This document shows, piece after piece, positions 1 through 8,143 of a DNA stretch of 64,000 bases. The DNA is from Tepidanaerobacter acetatoxydans_A (lineage in GTDB: Bacteria; Bacillota; Thermosediminibacteria; Thermosediminibacterales; Tepidanaerobacteraceae). The position numbers were made by a program, and so were the translations under genes. Numbering within the stretch: position 1 is the stretch's first letter; each line of letters begins with the position of its first letter. A model generated the notes under the pieces. That model was not told where the DNA came from. It saw nothing but the letters and a program-made list of their open reading frames with translations, and searched no databases. Location of the stretch: assembly GCA_022840405.1 (NCBI GenBank), contig JALHJR010000005.1, forward strand, positions 1-64,000, in the 5' to 3' direction.

Positions 1-71
1 TCACAGACATTTGTCGAAGATATTCTGTTTTCAAGTTACGGCTGAGGCTTAAATGGCTAAGTTGGTTTGTA

Positions 72-87
72 AAAAACTATAGTTTTT
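72..87 (-). other. 16-bp AT-rich palindrome after the small membrane genes
   Basis: A perfect palindrome (AAAAACTA/TAGTTTTT) lies just past the end of the minus-strand gene ending at 97. It could be a weak terminator for that operon, but there is no GC-rich stem and the window ends soon after. It may also be chance in AT-rich DNA. Confidence 0.25.
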
Positions 88-96
88 GGGTAATAA

Positions 97-279
97 TCAC
101 TCAATATATTTTAATGCGAAATAAAGGCTCAAGATCATTATTATGAAAGAAACTATTATAAAAGGCAGACTTTTATAGTATAGTTGGGCATCCGTTGCAA
201 ACATCACCTGATTTAGCATCAAAATTACCATTAACTGAAAGGTTAAAGTAAAAATTATTACAAGATTTTTTCTGTTCAC
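97..279 (-). CDS. Small two-helix membrane protein, unknown function
   Basis: This 60-residue protein is almost entirely hydrophobic. One predicted helix spans about residues 6-28 and a second about residues 36-57, with a short polar stretch (TDAQLYYKS) between them. Its start codon overlaps the stop of the upstream gene in an ATGA arrangement (276-279), which implies translational coupling and supports it being a real gene. No enzymatic motif is visible. Small coupled membrane proteins of this kind can be holin-like, regulatory or transporter accessory proteins, but nothing here decides between these. I do not recognise the family. Confidence 0.55.
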   Translation of the reverse strand: MNRKNLVIIFTLTFQLMVILMLNQVMFATDAQLYYKSLPFIIVSFIIMILSLYFALKYIE

Positions 280-749
280 CTTATTTCACCTGCATATTTT
301 GTGTAAATGCATACAATTGAGTACGTAATTCCAGCAACAGGAATAAATAGAGTAATATTAAGCCAAGGGCTTTCTTGAAAAGTATAGATATTCAACTTAT
401 ATAAATTAAATATAATCAATACAAATGTATATTGAATTAATCCAAACAGCACTGATACGATGAATAGTGGAATAAAACTGCGACTAAAGTTAATTTTATG
501 TATTAAATCAAACAACAGAGCCAAGACTAACATCAACAAAATTGTGTGCAAGCTGAATAAAAAATGCTGTCCCAAATGGAAGGCAATATTTCTAATGAAA
601 AATGCAGCCACACCATACAATATCGATACTTTAAGAAGCTTGCAGAAAGAAACCTTTTTTTTGTTCATGAGTTTTATGGTTAAGATTTGTAACAATAAGG
701 CTTCGGGTATAGATTCAAAGATCACTACATACCAGGGTATGGGAAACAT
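276..749 (-). CDS. Polytopic membrane protein, unknown function
   Basis: The 157-residue product has about five hydrophobic segments (roughly residues 5-25, 38-56, 66-84, 92-115 and 130-150), short basic loops and no signal peptide. A good ribosome-binding site (AAGGGAG) sits seven bases upstream of the ATG at 749. It is the first gene of a two-gene minus-strand operon, and the next gene overlaps it by four bases. The layout resembles the membrane sensor part of some quorum-sensing histidine kinases, but no kinase domain follows within the visible sequence. I treat it as unrecognised. Confidence 0.6.
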   Translation of the reverse strand: MFPIPWYVVIFESIPEALLLQILTIKLMNKKKVSFCKLLKVSILYGVAAFFIRNIAFHLGQHFLFSLHTILLMLVLALLFDLIHKINFSRSFIPLFIVSVLFGLIQYTFVLIIFNLYKLNIYTFQESPWLNITLFIPVAGITYSIVCIYTKYAGEIR

Positions 750-1078
750 TTAAATTACTCCCTTCTTTTCAGAGGGCATCCCTTCCTGGCAATTGTTTTT
801 TTGCGTTTTTTCGATTTAAGGAGATTTTTTGTTGGTTTGAGTAATACCAGATGAGGAGATCCCCTAGTCATAGAAATATTTTTATAAGCAGTATTTACCT
901 GCTTATAAAAATATTCTAAACTAACTGCGATTTTCCTCTTTCTGGCTTAAATAATTTATTTATCGTGAATATTTTCTGCAATATTTTCATTTTTCCTGCC
1001 TACAAGGTACAACTGACGTTTTTAAAGGTATAACTGGCAGAATTTTGGGTATGAACGGCTGTATTTTCAAAGGAACTT
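750..1078. other. Divergent intergenic region, no gene seen
   Basis: About 330 bases separate the minus-strand membrane genes from the promoter of the nitrilase gene. I see no convincing coding sequence. The only structured element is the long perfect inverted repeat listed separately at 875-915. Confidence 0.6.
875..915. repeat. Perfect 17-bp inverted repeat with 7-base loop
   Basis: The arms are 875-891 and 899-915 (AATATTTTTATAAGCAG and its exact complement), separated by TATTTAC. No T-run follows on either side, so it is not a standard terminator. It sits between two divergently transcribed units. Possible roles are a cruciform or protein-binding site, or the remains of a palindromic repeat. 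Confidence 0.8.
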
Positions 1079-1107
1079 TTGAGTGAATGAAAAATATAAG
1101 CTATAAT
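1079..1107 (+). promoter_or_regulatory. Sigma-A promoter of the nitrilase-family gene
   Basis: A -35 box TTGAGT (1079-1084) is followed, after a 17-base spacer, by a perfect -10 box TATAAT (1102-1107). This is 38 bases ahead of the start codon at 1145. Confidence 0.65.
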
Positions 1108-1144
1108 AAATGTGAATGTAATTTTTGATAGAGGGGTGTATGTG

Positions 1145-1867
1145 ATGAAACTCGGAATTTGCCAGATGGCCGTTTCAGAAAAACTTGAAGTGAATTTGAA
1201 AAAGATTATGGAATTTATAGAACAAGCTGCCGGGCAAAACATTGATATTGTCGGATTTCCTGAAATGGCACTTACGGGATATACGGTAGAACTTCTAACA
1301 AATAAGAATATGAATGATATGGTAAGTGAGGCTCTTTCACAGATCAGGAAAACTTGTGAGGGCTTTAATACTGCGGCCATTATTGGTCATCCCTATAAAA
1401 AAAGTGATAAACTTTATAACAGTACCTCGGTATTTTTACCCTGTGGAAACATTTATACATATGATAAAAAGTATCCAACAAATGCAGAATTGGAATATTT
1501 CGAGCCGGGTAAAAAAGATCCGCTGATATTCGATTACAATGGCAAAAAAATCGGTGCCATGATATGTCGGGATCAAAACTACCCTAACCTTGCTGCAGAA
1601 TTAGTTAATGGTGGAGCCAGCTTTATTTATATACTTTCAGCACATTTTTATAATCCTAAAGAAGCTAGATGGAAGCTGGAAAAAAATCGTGCCATTCCCA
1701 TAACGAGAGCAGTAGAAAATGGTGTTCACGTAATGCTTGCAAATTTCATCGGCTCACATTTGGGGATGATAAGCTTAGGCAACAGTCTTATTGCCGATCC
1801 TGAAGGGGCAGTGGTAGCATCGGCCGGTGAAAGTGAGGAAACATTGCTTTCGGTTTCTATATTATAA
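1145..1867 (+). CDS. Carbon-nitrogen hydrolase (nitrilase superfamily) amidase
   Basis: The protein (240 residues from ATG 1145) has the three catalytic residues of the nitrilase superfamily. These are Glu in GFPEMALTGY, Lys in YDKKYPTNAE, and Cys in GAMICRDQNYP. Members hydrolyse amides or nitriles through the cysteine thiol, and the substrate cannot be read from sequence. I chose ATG 1145 because GAGGGG (1131-1136) lies eight bases upstream; an earlier in-frame ATG at 1112 lacks such a site and would overlap the promoter region. The gene stands alone, with its own promoter and a rho-independent terminator at 1957-2000. The neighbouring nucleoside cluster hints at, but does not prove, a nitrogen-salvage role. 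Confidence 0.85.
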   Translation: MKLGICQMAVSEKLEVNLKKIMEFIEQAAGQNIDIVGFPEMALTGYTVELLTNKNMNDMVSEALSQIRKTCEGFNTAAIIGHPYKKSDKLYNSTSVFLPCGNIYTYDKKYPTNAELEYFEPGKKDPLIFDYNGKKIGAMICRDQNYPNLAAELVNGGASFIYILSAHFYNPKEARWKLEKNRAIPITRAVENGVHVMLANFIGSHLGMISLGNSLIADPEGAVVASAGESEETLLSVSIL

Positions 1868-1956
1868 ACAAAGTCAATTATTACAAAACTTAAATGCTGT
1901 AAATTCCAACTTTGATTTTACCGTGAAACTCTTCTAATGATAAATACTTAAAAATG

Positions 1957-2000
1957 GCGTTTCGCTCATCATGTAAATGTAAATCAGCGAAACGCTTTTT
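1957..2000 (+). terminator. Rho-independent terminator after the nitrilase gene
   Basis: The arms GCGTTTCGCT (1957-1966) and AGCGAAACGC (1986-1995) pair perfectly and are followed by TTTTTAATTTT. Confidence 0.85.
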
Positions 2001-2028
2001 AATTTTGATATCAATGTAAAAATATACC

Positions 2029-2058
2029 TTGACAGAGTCAACTGAAAATTGTTAAAAT
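2029..2058 (+). promoter_or_regulatory. Promoter of the nucleoside uptake/salvage operon
   Basis: A perfect -35 TTGACA (2029-2034) is followed by an 18-base spacer and TAAAAT (2053-2058). Transcription would start near 2065, leaving a leader of about 107 bases ahead of the BMP lipoprotein gene. Confidence 0.7.
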
Positions 2059-2063
2059 ATAAA

Positions 2064-2078
2064 TGTCAGATGTCAGAC
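2064..2078 (+). promoter_or_regulatory. Candidate operator at the operon start site
   Basis: A tandem TGTCAGA repeat (2064-2070 and 2071-2077) lies on the predicted transcription start, and its end reads as the small palindrome GTCAGAC (2072-2078). The position suits a repressor, and a GntR/UTRA regulator is encoded in the same operon at 8144. The link is inference; no second copy of the site was found to confirm a motif. Confidence 0.35.
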
Positions 2079-2171
2079 TTTTAATATAAGAAAGGGGGCA
2101 TGGTCATTTACATAATATTGATGCCTACTTATTTATAAAGGATTTACAAAAAATTACGGGGGGAATTTTGA

Positions 2172-3269
2172 GTGAAGATTCGCAAGTTATTAGCCCTAAG
2201 CTTGGTTATTCTGCTGGTTTTAGGTCTTATGACCGGCTGTGGTCAAAAGGCTGAGCCTCCAAAAGAGGAAAAAGAGCAGCAAGAGCAGAAGCCTGAAGAG
2301 AAGAAGATTAAAGTCGGTTTAGTATATGATATTGGCGGCCGCGGCGATCTCTCATTTAATGATAGTGCTTATGCCGGATTGAAGCGGGCAGAGCAGGAGT
2401 TTGGTTTAGAAGTTACTGATTTGGAACCTTCAAGCGGCGGTGAGGACCGAGAGCAGCTTTTGAGACTTTTGGCCGAGGACGGCTATGACTTGATTTTTGG
2501 TGTTGGGTTTATGTTCACAGACCATATTGCAAAAGTTGCCGAAGAATTCCCTGATGTAAAATTCGGCCTCATTGATGGGGCTGTGGAAGATATTGATAGC
2601 AGCTCTAACATTTCATGCCTATTATTTAAAGAACATGAAGGTTCTTTCTTGGTTGGTGCAGCGGCGGCGCTGAAATCAAAAAATGGCAAGGTTGGTTTCA
2701 TCGGCGGTATGAAATCACCTCTTATTGAGCGATTTGAATACGGTTATTTAGCAGGGGCAAAATATGTAAATCCTGATATTGAAACCTTTTCGGACTATGT
2801 AGGAACTACCGGCGAAGCTTTTAAGGATCCGGTAAAAGCTAAGGAATTAGCATTAAAGCAGATTAAAGCCGGTGCTGATGTAATTTACCATGCTTCAGGA
2901 GCCTCGGGCGTCGGCATGTTGGAAGCGGCGGCAGCCAATAAAGTATGGGCCATTGGCGTAGACTCGGATCAGTCTTTAACTGCAACCGATGAGCAAAAAC
3001 CTTATATACTGACAAGTATGCTAAAGCGGGTTGATAATTCAGTGTATGTAACGGTAAAGGATTTTATTGAAGGCCGTTTCGAAGGTGGGTACAGAGTGTT
3101 TGGACTTAACGATGATGGCGTAGGCTATGCAGTGAATGATTTTAATAAGGATCTCATTAGTGATATACAACCAAAACTGGAAGAGCTTAAAGAAAAGGTT
3201 GTAAATGGCGAAATAAAGGTACCCGCGGACAAAAACGAATATGAAGAATTTTTGAAGACTTTAAAGTAA
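2172..3269 (+). CDS. BMP-family nucleoside-binding lipoprotein of an ABC importer
   Basis: A lipoprotein signal peptide ends in the lipobox LMTGC, with Cys23 the predicted lipidation site, followed by a charged Glu/Lys-rich linker to about residue 45. The mature domain has the hallmarks of the BMP/PnrA family (VGLVYDIGGRGDLSFNDSA at the N-terminus, IGVDSDQ near residue 275), which bind purine or other nucleosides at the cell surface. The start is a GTG at 2172 behind a run of G at about 2157-2163. It heads a cluster with an ATPase, two permeases, cdd, pdp and deoB, so nucleoside import is well supported. It resembles the first component of Bacillus NupNOPQ. Exact nucleoside preference is not visible. 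Confidence 0.9.
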   Translation: MKIRKLLALSLVILLVLGLMTGCGQKAEPPKEEKEQQEQKPEEKKIKVGLVYDIGGRGDLSFNDSAYAGLKRAEQEFGLEVTDLEPSSGGEDREQLLRLLAEDGYDLIFGVGFMFTDHIAKVAEEFPDVKFGLIDGAVEDIDSSSNISCLLFKEHEGSFLVGAAAALKSKNGKVGFIGGMKSPLIERFEYGYLAGAKYVNPDIETFSDYVGTTGEAFKDPVKAKELALKQIKAGADVIYHASGASGVGMLEAAAANKVWAIGVDSDQSLTATDEQKPYILTSMLKRVDNSVYVTVKDFIEGRFEGGYRVFGLNDDGVGYAVNDFNKDLISDIQPKLEELKEKVVNGEIKVPADKNEYEEFLKTLK

Positions 3270-3278
3270 ACAATGCTG

Positions 3279-3305
3279 CGGGGTGACTCTTATTCGGTCA
3301 CCCCG
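3279..3305 (+). terminator. Intercistronic hairpin between binding protein and ATPase
   Basis: CGGGGTGAC (3279-3287) pairs with GTCACCCCG (3297-3305) with no T-run after it. Such stems commonly protect the 3' end of the binding-protein message or attenuate read-through, giving more lipoprotein than membrane complex. Confidence 0.6.
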
Positions 3306-3343
3306 TTGTTATTATTGAAAGAACCCCAAGGGAGGGAGAAATT

Positions 3344-4870
3344 TTGGAAGAAGCCGTTGTTTTAAAGAATATAACCAAACGCTTTCCCGGAATTGTGGCA
3401 AATGACCGAGTAAATTTGCAAATACAAAAGGGTGAAATCCATGCCATTGTGGGTGAAAATGGTGCGGGCAAAAGTACACTGATGAAAATCTTAGCAGGTC
3501 TTTACCAACCTGATGAAGGCGAGATTTATATTTTTGGGAAAAAAGAAAGAATCGCTTCACCTAATAAGGCTATTGAACTTAAGATAGGCATGGTACACCA
3601 ACATTTTATGTTAATCGACCGTTTTACGGTTTTAGAAAATATTATTCTTGGAGCTGAAAAGAAGAAAGGCATTGCAATTGATAAAAAAACTTGCAGACAA
3701 ACCATTAAAAAGCTTCTAGACTTGTACAACTTTAACTTGGACCTTGATGCGAAGTTAGAAAATATTTCGGTAGGCCATGCCCAGCGAGTGGAGATAATCA
3801 AGGTTTTGTACAGAGGTGCCGATATACTCGTATTGGATGAACCAACAGCAGTTCTGGCTCCACAAGAAGTTGATGAGCTTTTTGTGAATTTACGCAGGTT
3901 AAAAGAAGAAGGTAAAACCATCATTTTTATCAGTCATAAGCTGGATGAAGTGCTTAATATAGCTGATAATATAACGGTTTTGAGAAGAGGCAAGGCGGTA
4001 GGCACTGTTTCGGCAGATTCGGTGACAAAAGAAGAATTAGCCAAAATGATGGTAGGGAAACCTGTTTTAATGAAACTTGATAAAGCTGCGGCCGAAAAAA
4101 GCGATGTAAAGCTTTCACTGCACAATATAGTAATGAAGGGTAACGGCGGGAAGAATTCCTTAAATGGTGTTTCGCTAGAAGTCTGTGGTGGAGAAATCTA
4201 TGGTATTGTAGGTGTGGAAGGCAATGGCCAAAAAGAATTGGCTGAAGCCATTATCGGCCTTAGACAAGATTACCAAGGGGATATAAAGGTTTGTGGCAAG
4301 CCAATTCATGGATTGTCCATAAAGCAGATAAGAGATTCAGGAGTGGCATTTATTCCGGAAGATCGCCATCGTCAAGGTTTAGTGCTGCCTATGAAGGTTT
4401 GGGAAAACAGTATTTTAGGCTTTCACAGAAAGGATAAATTTAAAAAAGGAATGTTTATCGATATTAAGAAAGCTGAAGAATTTACGTTAACTAATGTTAA
4501 GGAATTTTCCATAATGATAAGTTCAATACATCAAGAAATTGAAGGGCTTTCTGGCGGAAATCAGCAAAAGGTTATTTTAAGCAGGGAACTTTCGCAAGAA
4601 CCTGAGGTCATTTTAGCTGCCCAACCGACCAGGGGGTTGGATATAGGTGCTATGGAATTTGTTCATCGACAGCTTTTGCAAAAGCGCCAGGAAGGCAAAG
4701 TAGTTCTTTTGATATCAGCTGATTTGGAAGAGGTTTTGTCGCTTGCGGACAGGGTTGGTGTAATTTTCGATGGTGAGATTGTAGCCGAATTTGCACCGGA
4801 GGAAAAAACTTTAGAGGATATCGGAGTATACATGTTGGGTGCACATAGGAAAGCAGGTGAAAGTGCATGA
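3344..4870 (+). CDS. Duplicated ABC ATPase of the nucleoside importer
   Basis: The 508-residue protein contains two fused ATP-binding cassettes. The first has an intact Walker A (GENGAGKST), a modified signature (ISVGHAQRVEI) and a Walker B (ILVLDEPTAVL). The second has a degenerate Walker A (GVEGNGQKEL), a canonical signature (LSGGNQQKVILSRE) and a Walker B lacking the usual acidic pair (ILAAQPTRGLD). This asymmetric pattern is typical of ATPases paired with BMP lipoproteins. The start is TTG at 3344 behind GGGAGGGAG. The stop overlaps the permease start by four bases (ATGA, 4867-4870), indicating translational coupling. Confidence 0.92.
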   Translation: MEEAVVLKNITKRFPGIVANDRVNLQIQKGEIHAIVGENGAGKSTLMKILAGLYQPDEGEIYIFGKKERIASPNKAIELKIGMVHQHFMLIDRFTVLENIILGAEKKKGIAIDKKTCRQTIKKLLDLYNFNLDLDAKLENISVGHAQRVEIIKVLYRGADILVLDEPTAVLAPQEVDELFVNLRRLKEEGKTIIFISHKLDEVLNIADNITVLRRGKAVGTVSADSVTKEELAKMMVGKPVLMKLDKAAAEKSDVKLSLHNIVMKGNGGKNSLNGVSLEVCGGEIYGIVGVEGNGQKELAEAIIGLRQDYQGDIKVCGKPIHGLSIKQIRDSGVAFIPEDRHRQGLVLPMKVWENSILGFHRKDKFKKGMFIDIKKAEEFTLTNVKEFSIMISSIHQEIEGLSGGNQQKVILSRELSQEPEVILAAQPTRGLDIGAMEFVHRQLLQKRQEGKVVLLISADLEEVLSLADRVGVIFDGEIVAEFAPEEKTLEDIGVYMLGAHRKAGESA

Positions 4871-5985
4871 AAAAGGATTATAACTATAAAATATTAGCAC
4901 TAAAGATAGCTGCACCAGTCATAGCTATGATTTTAGCAGCACTTATCAGCTCACTGATTATTTTAGCTATTGATAAAAATCCACTTCAAGTGTTTTATAC
5001 TATGTTTAAGTTTAGTTTTAGCCGTCTTGACAGTATAGCGATTATTTTTTTTAATGCAACACCCTTGATATTTTCCGCCCTGGCTGTGTCTATAGGGTTT
5101 AAAATGGGGCTTTTCAATATAGGTATTGAGGGGCAATACTTAATAGGAACTTTTTTAGCTGCACTGGTAGGTTTTTCCCTAAAAGGGCTTCCTGCCATAA
5201 TTCATCTGCCATTGGTCATAGCAGCAGGTATGGTCGGAGGTATGCTGTGGTCTTTTATCCCTATTTTTCTTAAAGTAAAGCGGGGTGTTCACGAAGTAAT
5301 AAGCACAATCATGCTCAACTATGTGGCCTATTCACTGATACATTATCTCATTGCTGATGTTTTTAGAGATAGACATCAGTCATTGATAGAAGGTTTAGGC
5401 AGCGTGCTGGTAAGAACTCCTAAGCTTGCAGAAAGTGCTCTTATCCCAAAGATGCATGGATTTCTTGCTCTTTTTGGTGTGGAATTGCCAAAACATGTAT
5501 ATCTTAACTGGTTCTTTCCTATAGGTATCTTGCTGGCTATTGGGGTATATTATTTAGTTTCATATACTCCGTTTGGCTATGAACTTCGAGCTGTCGGCCA
5601 TAATCCCGAAGCTTCTAAAATCGCAGGCATAAAGCCGGACATAGTTTATTTAAAAGGCTTTTTACTAAGTGGAGCTGTTGCGGGTTTAGTTGGACTATCC
5701 GATCTTTTAGGATATTTTAAATATATGGACATGGATTTTCCCCAAGGATATGGATTTGATGGTATAGCGGTAGCCTTGATAGCTCAAAATAATCCCTTTG
5801 GGATTATAGCATCAGCGATGCTTTTCGGGTTTTTAAAACGCGGTTCAGAAGGGATACAGGCTCTCTTAAAGGTGCCTATGGATACCATTGTAATTCTGCA
5901 ATCACTTATGATTATATTCATTGTTGTTATAACTAAAATTATTAATGACTATGTAAAACGCTTGGAAAAGAAGGAGGCGGCATAA
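4867..5985 (+). CDS. Nucleoside ABC importer permease 1
   Basis: The 372-residue polytopic membrane protein belongs to the BPD_transp_2 (ribose/nucleoside) permease family. It has about nine or ten hydrophobic helices and the family loop LRAVGHNPEASKIAGI near residue 245, which contacts the ATPase. It overlaps the ATPase gene and directly abuts permease 2, so the two are expected to form a heterodimeric channel, as in Bacillus NupPQ. Confidence 0.9.
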   Translation: MKKDYNYKILALKIAAPVIAMILAALISSLIILAIDKNPLQVFYTMFKFSFSRLDSIAIIFFNATPLIFSALAVSIGFKMGLFNIGIEGQYLIGTFLAALVGFSLKGLPAIIHLPLVIAAGMVGGMLWSFIPIFLKVKRGVHEVISTIMLNYVAYSLIHYLIADVFRDRHQSLIEGLGSVLVRTPKLAESALIPKMHGFLALFGVELPKHVYLNWFFPIGILLAIGVYYLVSYTPFGYELRAVGHNPEASKIAGIKPDIVYLKGFLLSGAVAGLVGLSDLLGYFKYMDMDFPQGYGFDGIAVALIAQNNPFGIIASAMLFGFLKRGSEGIQALLKVPMDTIVILQSLMIIFIVVITKIINDYVKRLEKKEAA

Positions 5986-6900
5986 ATGCTTACAGCTGAA
6001 CTTTTAGCATCAAGTCTTAGGATGGCCGTGCCCATATTACTTACGGCTATTGGTGCCGTCTATACCGAAAGAGCAGGTGTTGTTAATATTGGTCTTGAAG
6101 GTATGATGATTGTAGGTTCATTTTGGGCCAGCGTAGGGGCTTACTTTTATGGCCCTTTTGTCGGGATACTTTTTGCTATGCTGGCAGGTGCGTTTCTTGC
6201 GCTCATACACTCAGTGACGACGGTAACTTTTGGCGTCAATCAGGTTGTAAGTGGTGTGGCATTAAATATTTTGGCATATGGTGCTTCTAGGTTTTTGAGT
6301 CTGGTGATTTTCGGTAAAGCCACTACATCCCACCACGTATCGGGATTTACACCGATAGACGTTCCTATACTGTCAGATATACCTTTTTTAAAACTGTTAT
6401 TCACGGATATTTCACCAATTGTAATAACAGCATTGATTTTAGTGCCGATTTCAAAATACATCATCGATAATACGGTATTTGGTTTGCGATTGCGCGCAGT
6501 AGGGGAGAACCCCTTGGCTGCCGATACCCTAGGGATAAATGTATTTGCCATGAGGTATGCCGGTGTTATTATAAGCGGTATGCTTGCGGGGATAGCGGGA
6601 GCATATCTTACAATGGAGCATACGGGCATGTATGTTGAAGGCATGACACAGGGTAAAGGATATATTGCCATGGCTGCCATGATATTTGGAAACTGGACAC
6701 CAACAGGCACATTATGGGCATCACTGCTGTTCGGCTTTGCGGAGGCCTTAAGTTTAAGAGCCGGTGAAGGCAGTATTATACCATATCAGTTTATAAAAAT
6801 GATTCCATATCTGCTGACATTAGCAGTTTTAACCGGTATAGTAAAGAAAGCTACGCCTCCTGCGGCTAGCGGTGAAGCTTATAATCGCAGTAATGGATAA
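5986..6900 (+). CDS. Nucleoside ABC importer permease 2
   Basis: This 304-residue permease of the same superfamily carries the ATPase-contact loop LRAVGENPLAADTLGI near residue 170 and the N-terminal motif AGVVNIGLEGMMI. Its ATG begins on the base after the TAA of permease 1, with AAGGAGG inside the preceding gene, so the two should be made in a fixed ratio. It resembles NupQ. With its partner it forms the membrane channel; substrate specificity lies with the lipoprotein. Confidence 0.9.
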   Translation: MLTAELLASSLRMAVPILLTAIGAVYTERAGVVNIGLEGMMIVGSFWASVGAYFYGPFVGILFAMLAGAFLALIHSVTTVTFGVNQVVSGVALNILAYGASRFLSLVIFGKATTSHHVSGFTPIDVPILSDIPFLKLLFTDISPIVITALILVPISKYIIDNTVFGLRLRAVGENPLAADTLGINVFAMRYAGVIISGMLAGIAGAYLTMEHTGMYVEGMTQGKGYIAMAAMIFGNWTPTGTLWASLLFGFAEALSLRAGEGSIIPYQFIKMIPYLLTLAVLTGIVKKATPPAASGEAYNRSNG

Positions 6901-6915
6901 GGAGATTGATAAAAC

Positions 6916-8121
6916 ATGAATATAAATGTAATAAAGCTAATGTCACCACTACATGGTGAAGAAAATGTCATAAACAGTTTAAGACCTACTGCAAATTTTT
7001 TAGAAGACAATTTTGACGTGAACTATAACTTGCAGGAAAATTCGGATGGAATTACGGTAGTTTGGGTTATGACCGGCGGTGTGGAAGGAAAATTCAAAGA
7101 AATATATCCATGGCTCAAAAAACCAATAATTCTATTGGCTGAAGATATAAACAACTCATTGCCTGCAGCTCTAGAAATAATGGCATATGTTCGCAAGCAG
7201 CAAGAGAAAGCATATATTTTACATGGCGGATTTGATGAAATAAAACAGGAAATAGAAAAACTTTATTTTTTACAAGAAGCGGCAAAAAAGATAAAAGATG
7301 CTCGGATAGCCAGCATTGGCGGGCCGTCTGATTGGCTTATAGCAAGCCATGTGGATTTTCATAAAGTTTCCGAAATATGGGGTTCTAACTTTGTGTATAT
7401 ACCAATGGAAGACTTATTAAAATCAATCAGTGAAATCGAAATTGCAAGCCAAGATGACTATTTTAGTAAAGCTGCTGCAGCAGCAATTGGAATCCAAGAG
7501 ACAGATGTGCAAGCAGCAGACAGGATTTATCGCGGTTTAAAGAAACTTGTACAAGAAAAAAACATAACAGCTTTAACCTTAAAATGTTTTGACCTTTTAG
7601 ACCCTCTTAAAAATACAGGATGCCTGCCGCTTGCTCGTTTAAATGATGAGGGAATTATTGCCGGCTGTGAAGGAGATATGCCTTCACTATTTACGATGTT
7701 GTTAGTATATATCCTTACAGGTAAGCGTTCATTTATGGCAAACCCTTCTAAAATAGATATGAAGGCAAATACTATTTTATTGGCACATTGTACCGTTCCC
7801 ACTAGTATTGTAGAAGAGTATTCTTTAAAAACCCATTTTGAGTCAGGCATAGGAGTAGCAGTGGCAGGCAAGTTTGCCGAGCAGCCTGTAACCGTAGTTA
7901 AACTTGGCGGTAGGGCTCTAGATAAGCTTTATATTGCCGAGGGTGCAATCGTAAGCAATACTTATGATGAGCATAGGTGCAGGACTCAAATAAAAGTTCA
8001 GATGGAATATGGATTAGATTCCTTACTGAAAAATCCGCTGGGTAACCATCTGATTATAGTACCCGGCAAAATTGAACCGCTATTTAGAGAATTTATGGAT
8101 TACATGGAAATAATTTATTAG
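6916..8121 (+). CDS. L-fucose/arabinose isomerase-fold protein, substrate unknown
   Basis: The 401-residue protein resembles the L-fucose isomerase-like superfamily. The N-terminal half is Rossmann-like (VVWVMTGGVEG, ARIASIGGPSDWLI). The C-terminal half has candidate metal ligands: Glu in GCEGDMPS (about residue 250), Asp in PSKIDMKANT, and His in LLAHCTVP (about residue 290). Family members interconvert aldoses and ketoses with Mn2+. It is shorter than E. coli FucI (about 590), as are many divergent homologues. It lies 15 bases after the permease gene and before the GntR regulator, so it is probably co-expressed with nucleoside uptake. It could act on a pentose released from nucleosides or a nucleoside-like sugar, or be a sensor. 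No function is assigned. Confidence 0.65.
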   Translation: MNINVIKLMSPLHGEENVINSLRPTANFLEDNFDVNYNLQENSDGITVVWVMTGGVEGKFKEIYPWLKKPIILLAEDINNSLPAALEIMAYVRKQQEKAYILHGGFDEIKQEIEKLYFLQEAAKKIKDARIASIGGPSDWLIASHVDFHKVSEIWGSNFVYIPMEDLLKSISEIEIASQDDYFSKAAAAAIGIQETDVQAADRIYRGLKKLVQEKNITALTLKCFDLLDPLKNTGCLPLARLNDEGIIAGCEGDMPSLFTMLLVYILTGKRSFMANPSKIDMKANTILLAHCTVPTSIVEEYSLKTHFESGIGVAVAGKFAEQPVTVVKLGGRALDKLYIAEGAIVSNTYDEHRCRTQIKVQMEYGLDSLLKNPLGNHLIIVPGKIEPLFREFMDYMEIIY

Positions 8122-8143
8122 TGTTTTATAAGGAAGTGCGCAT

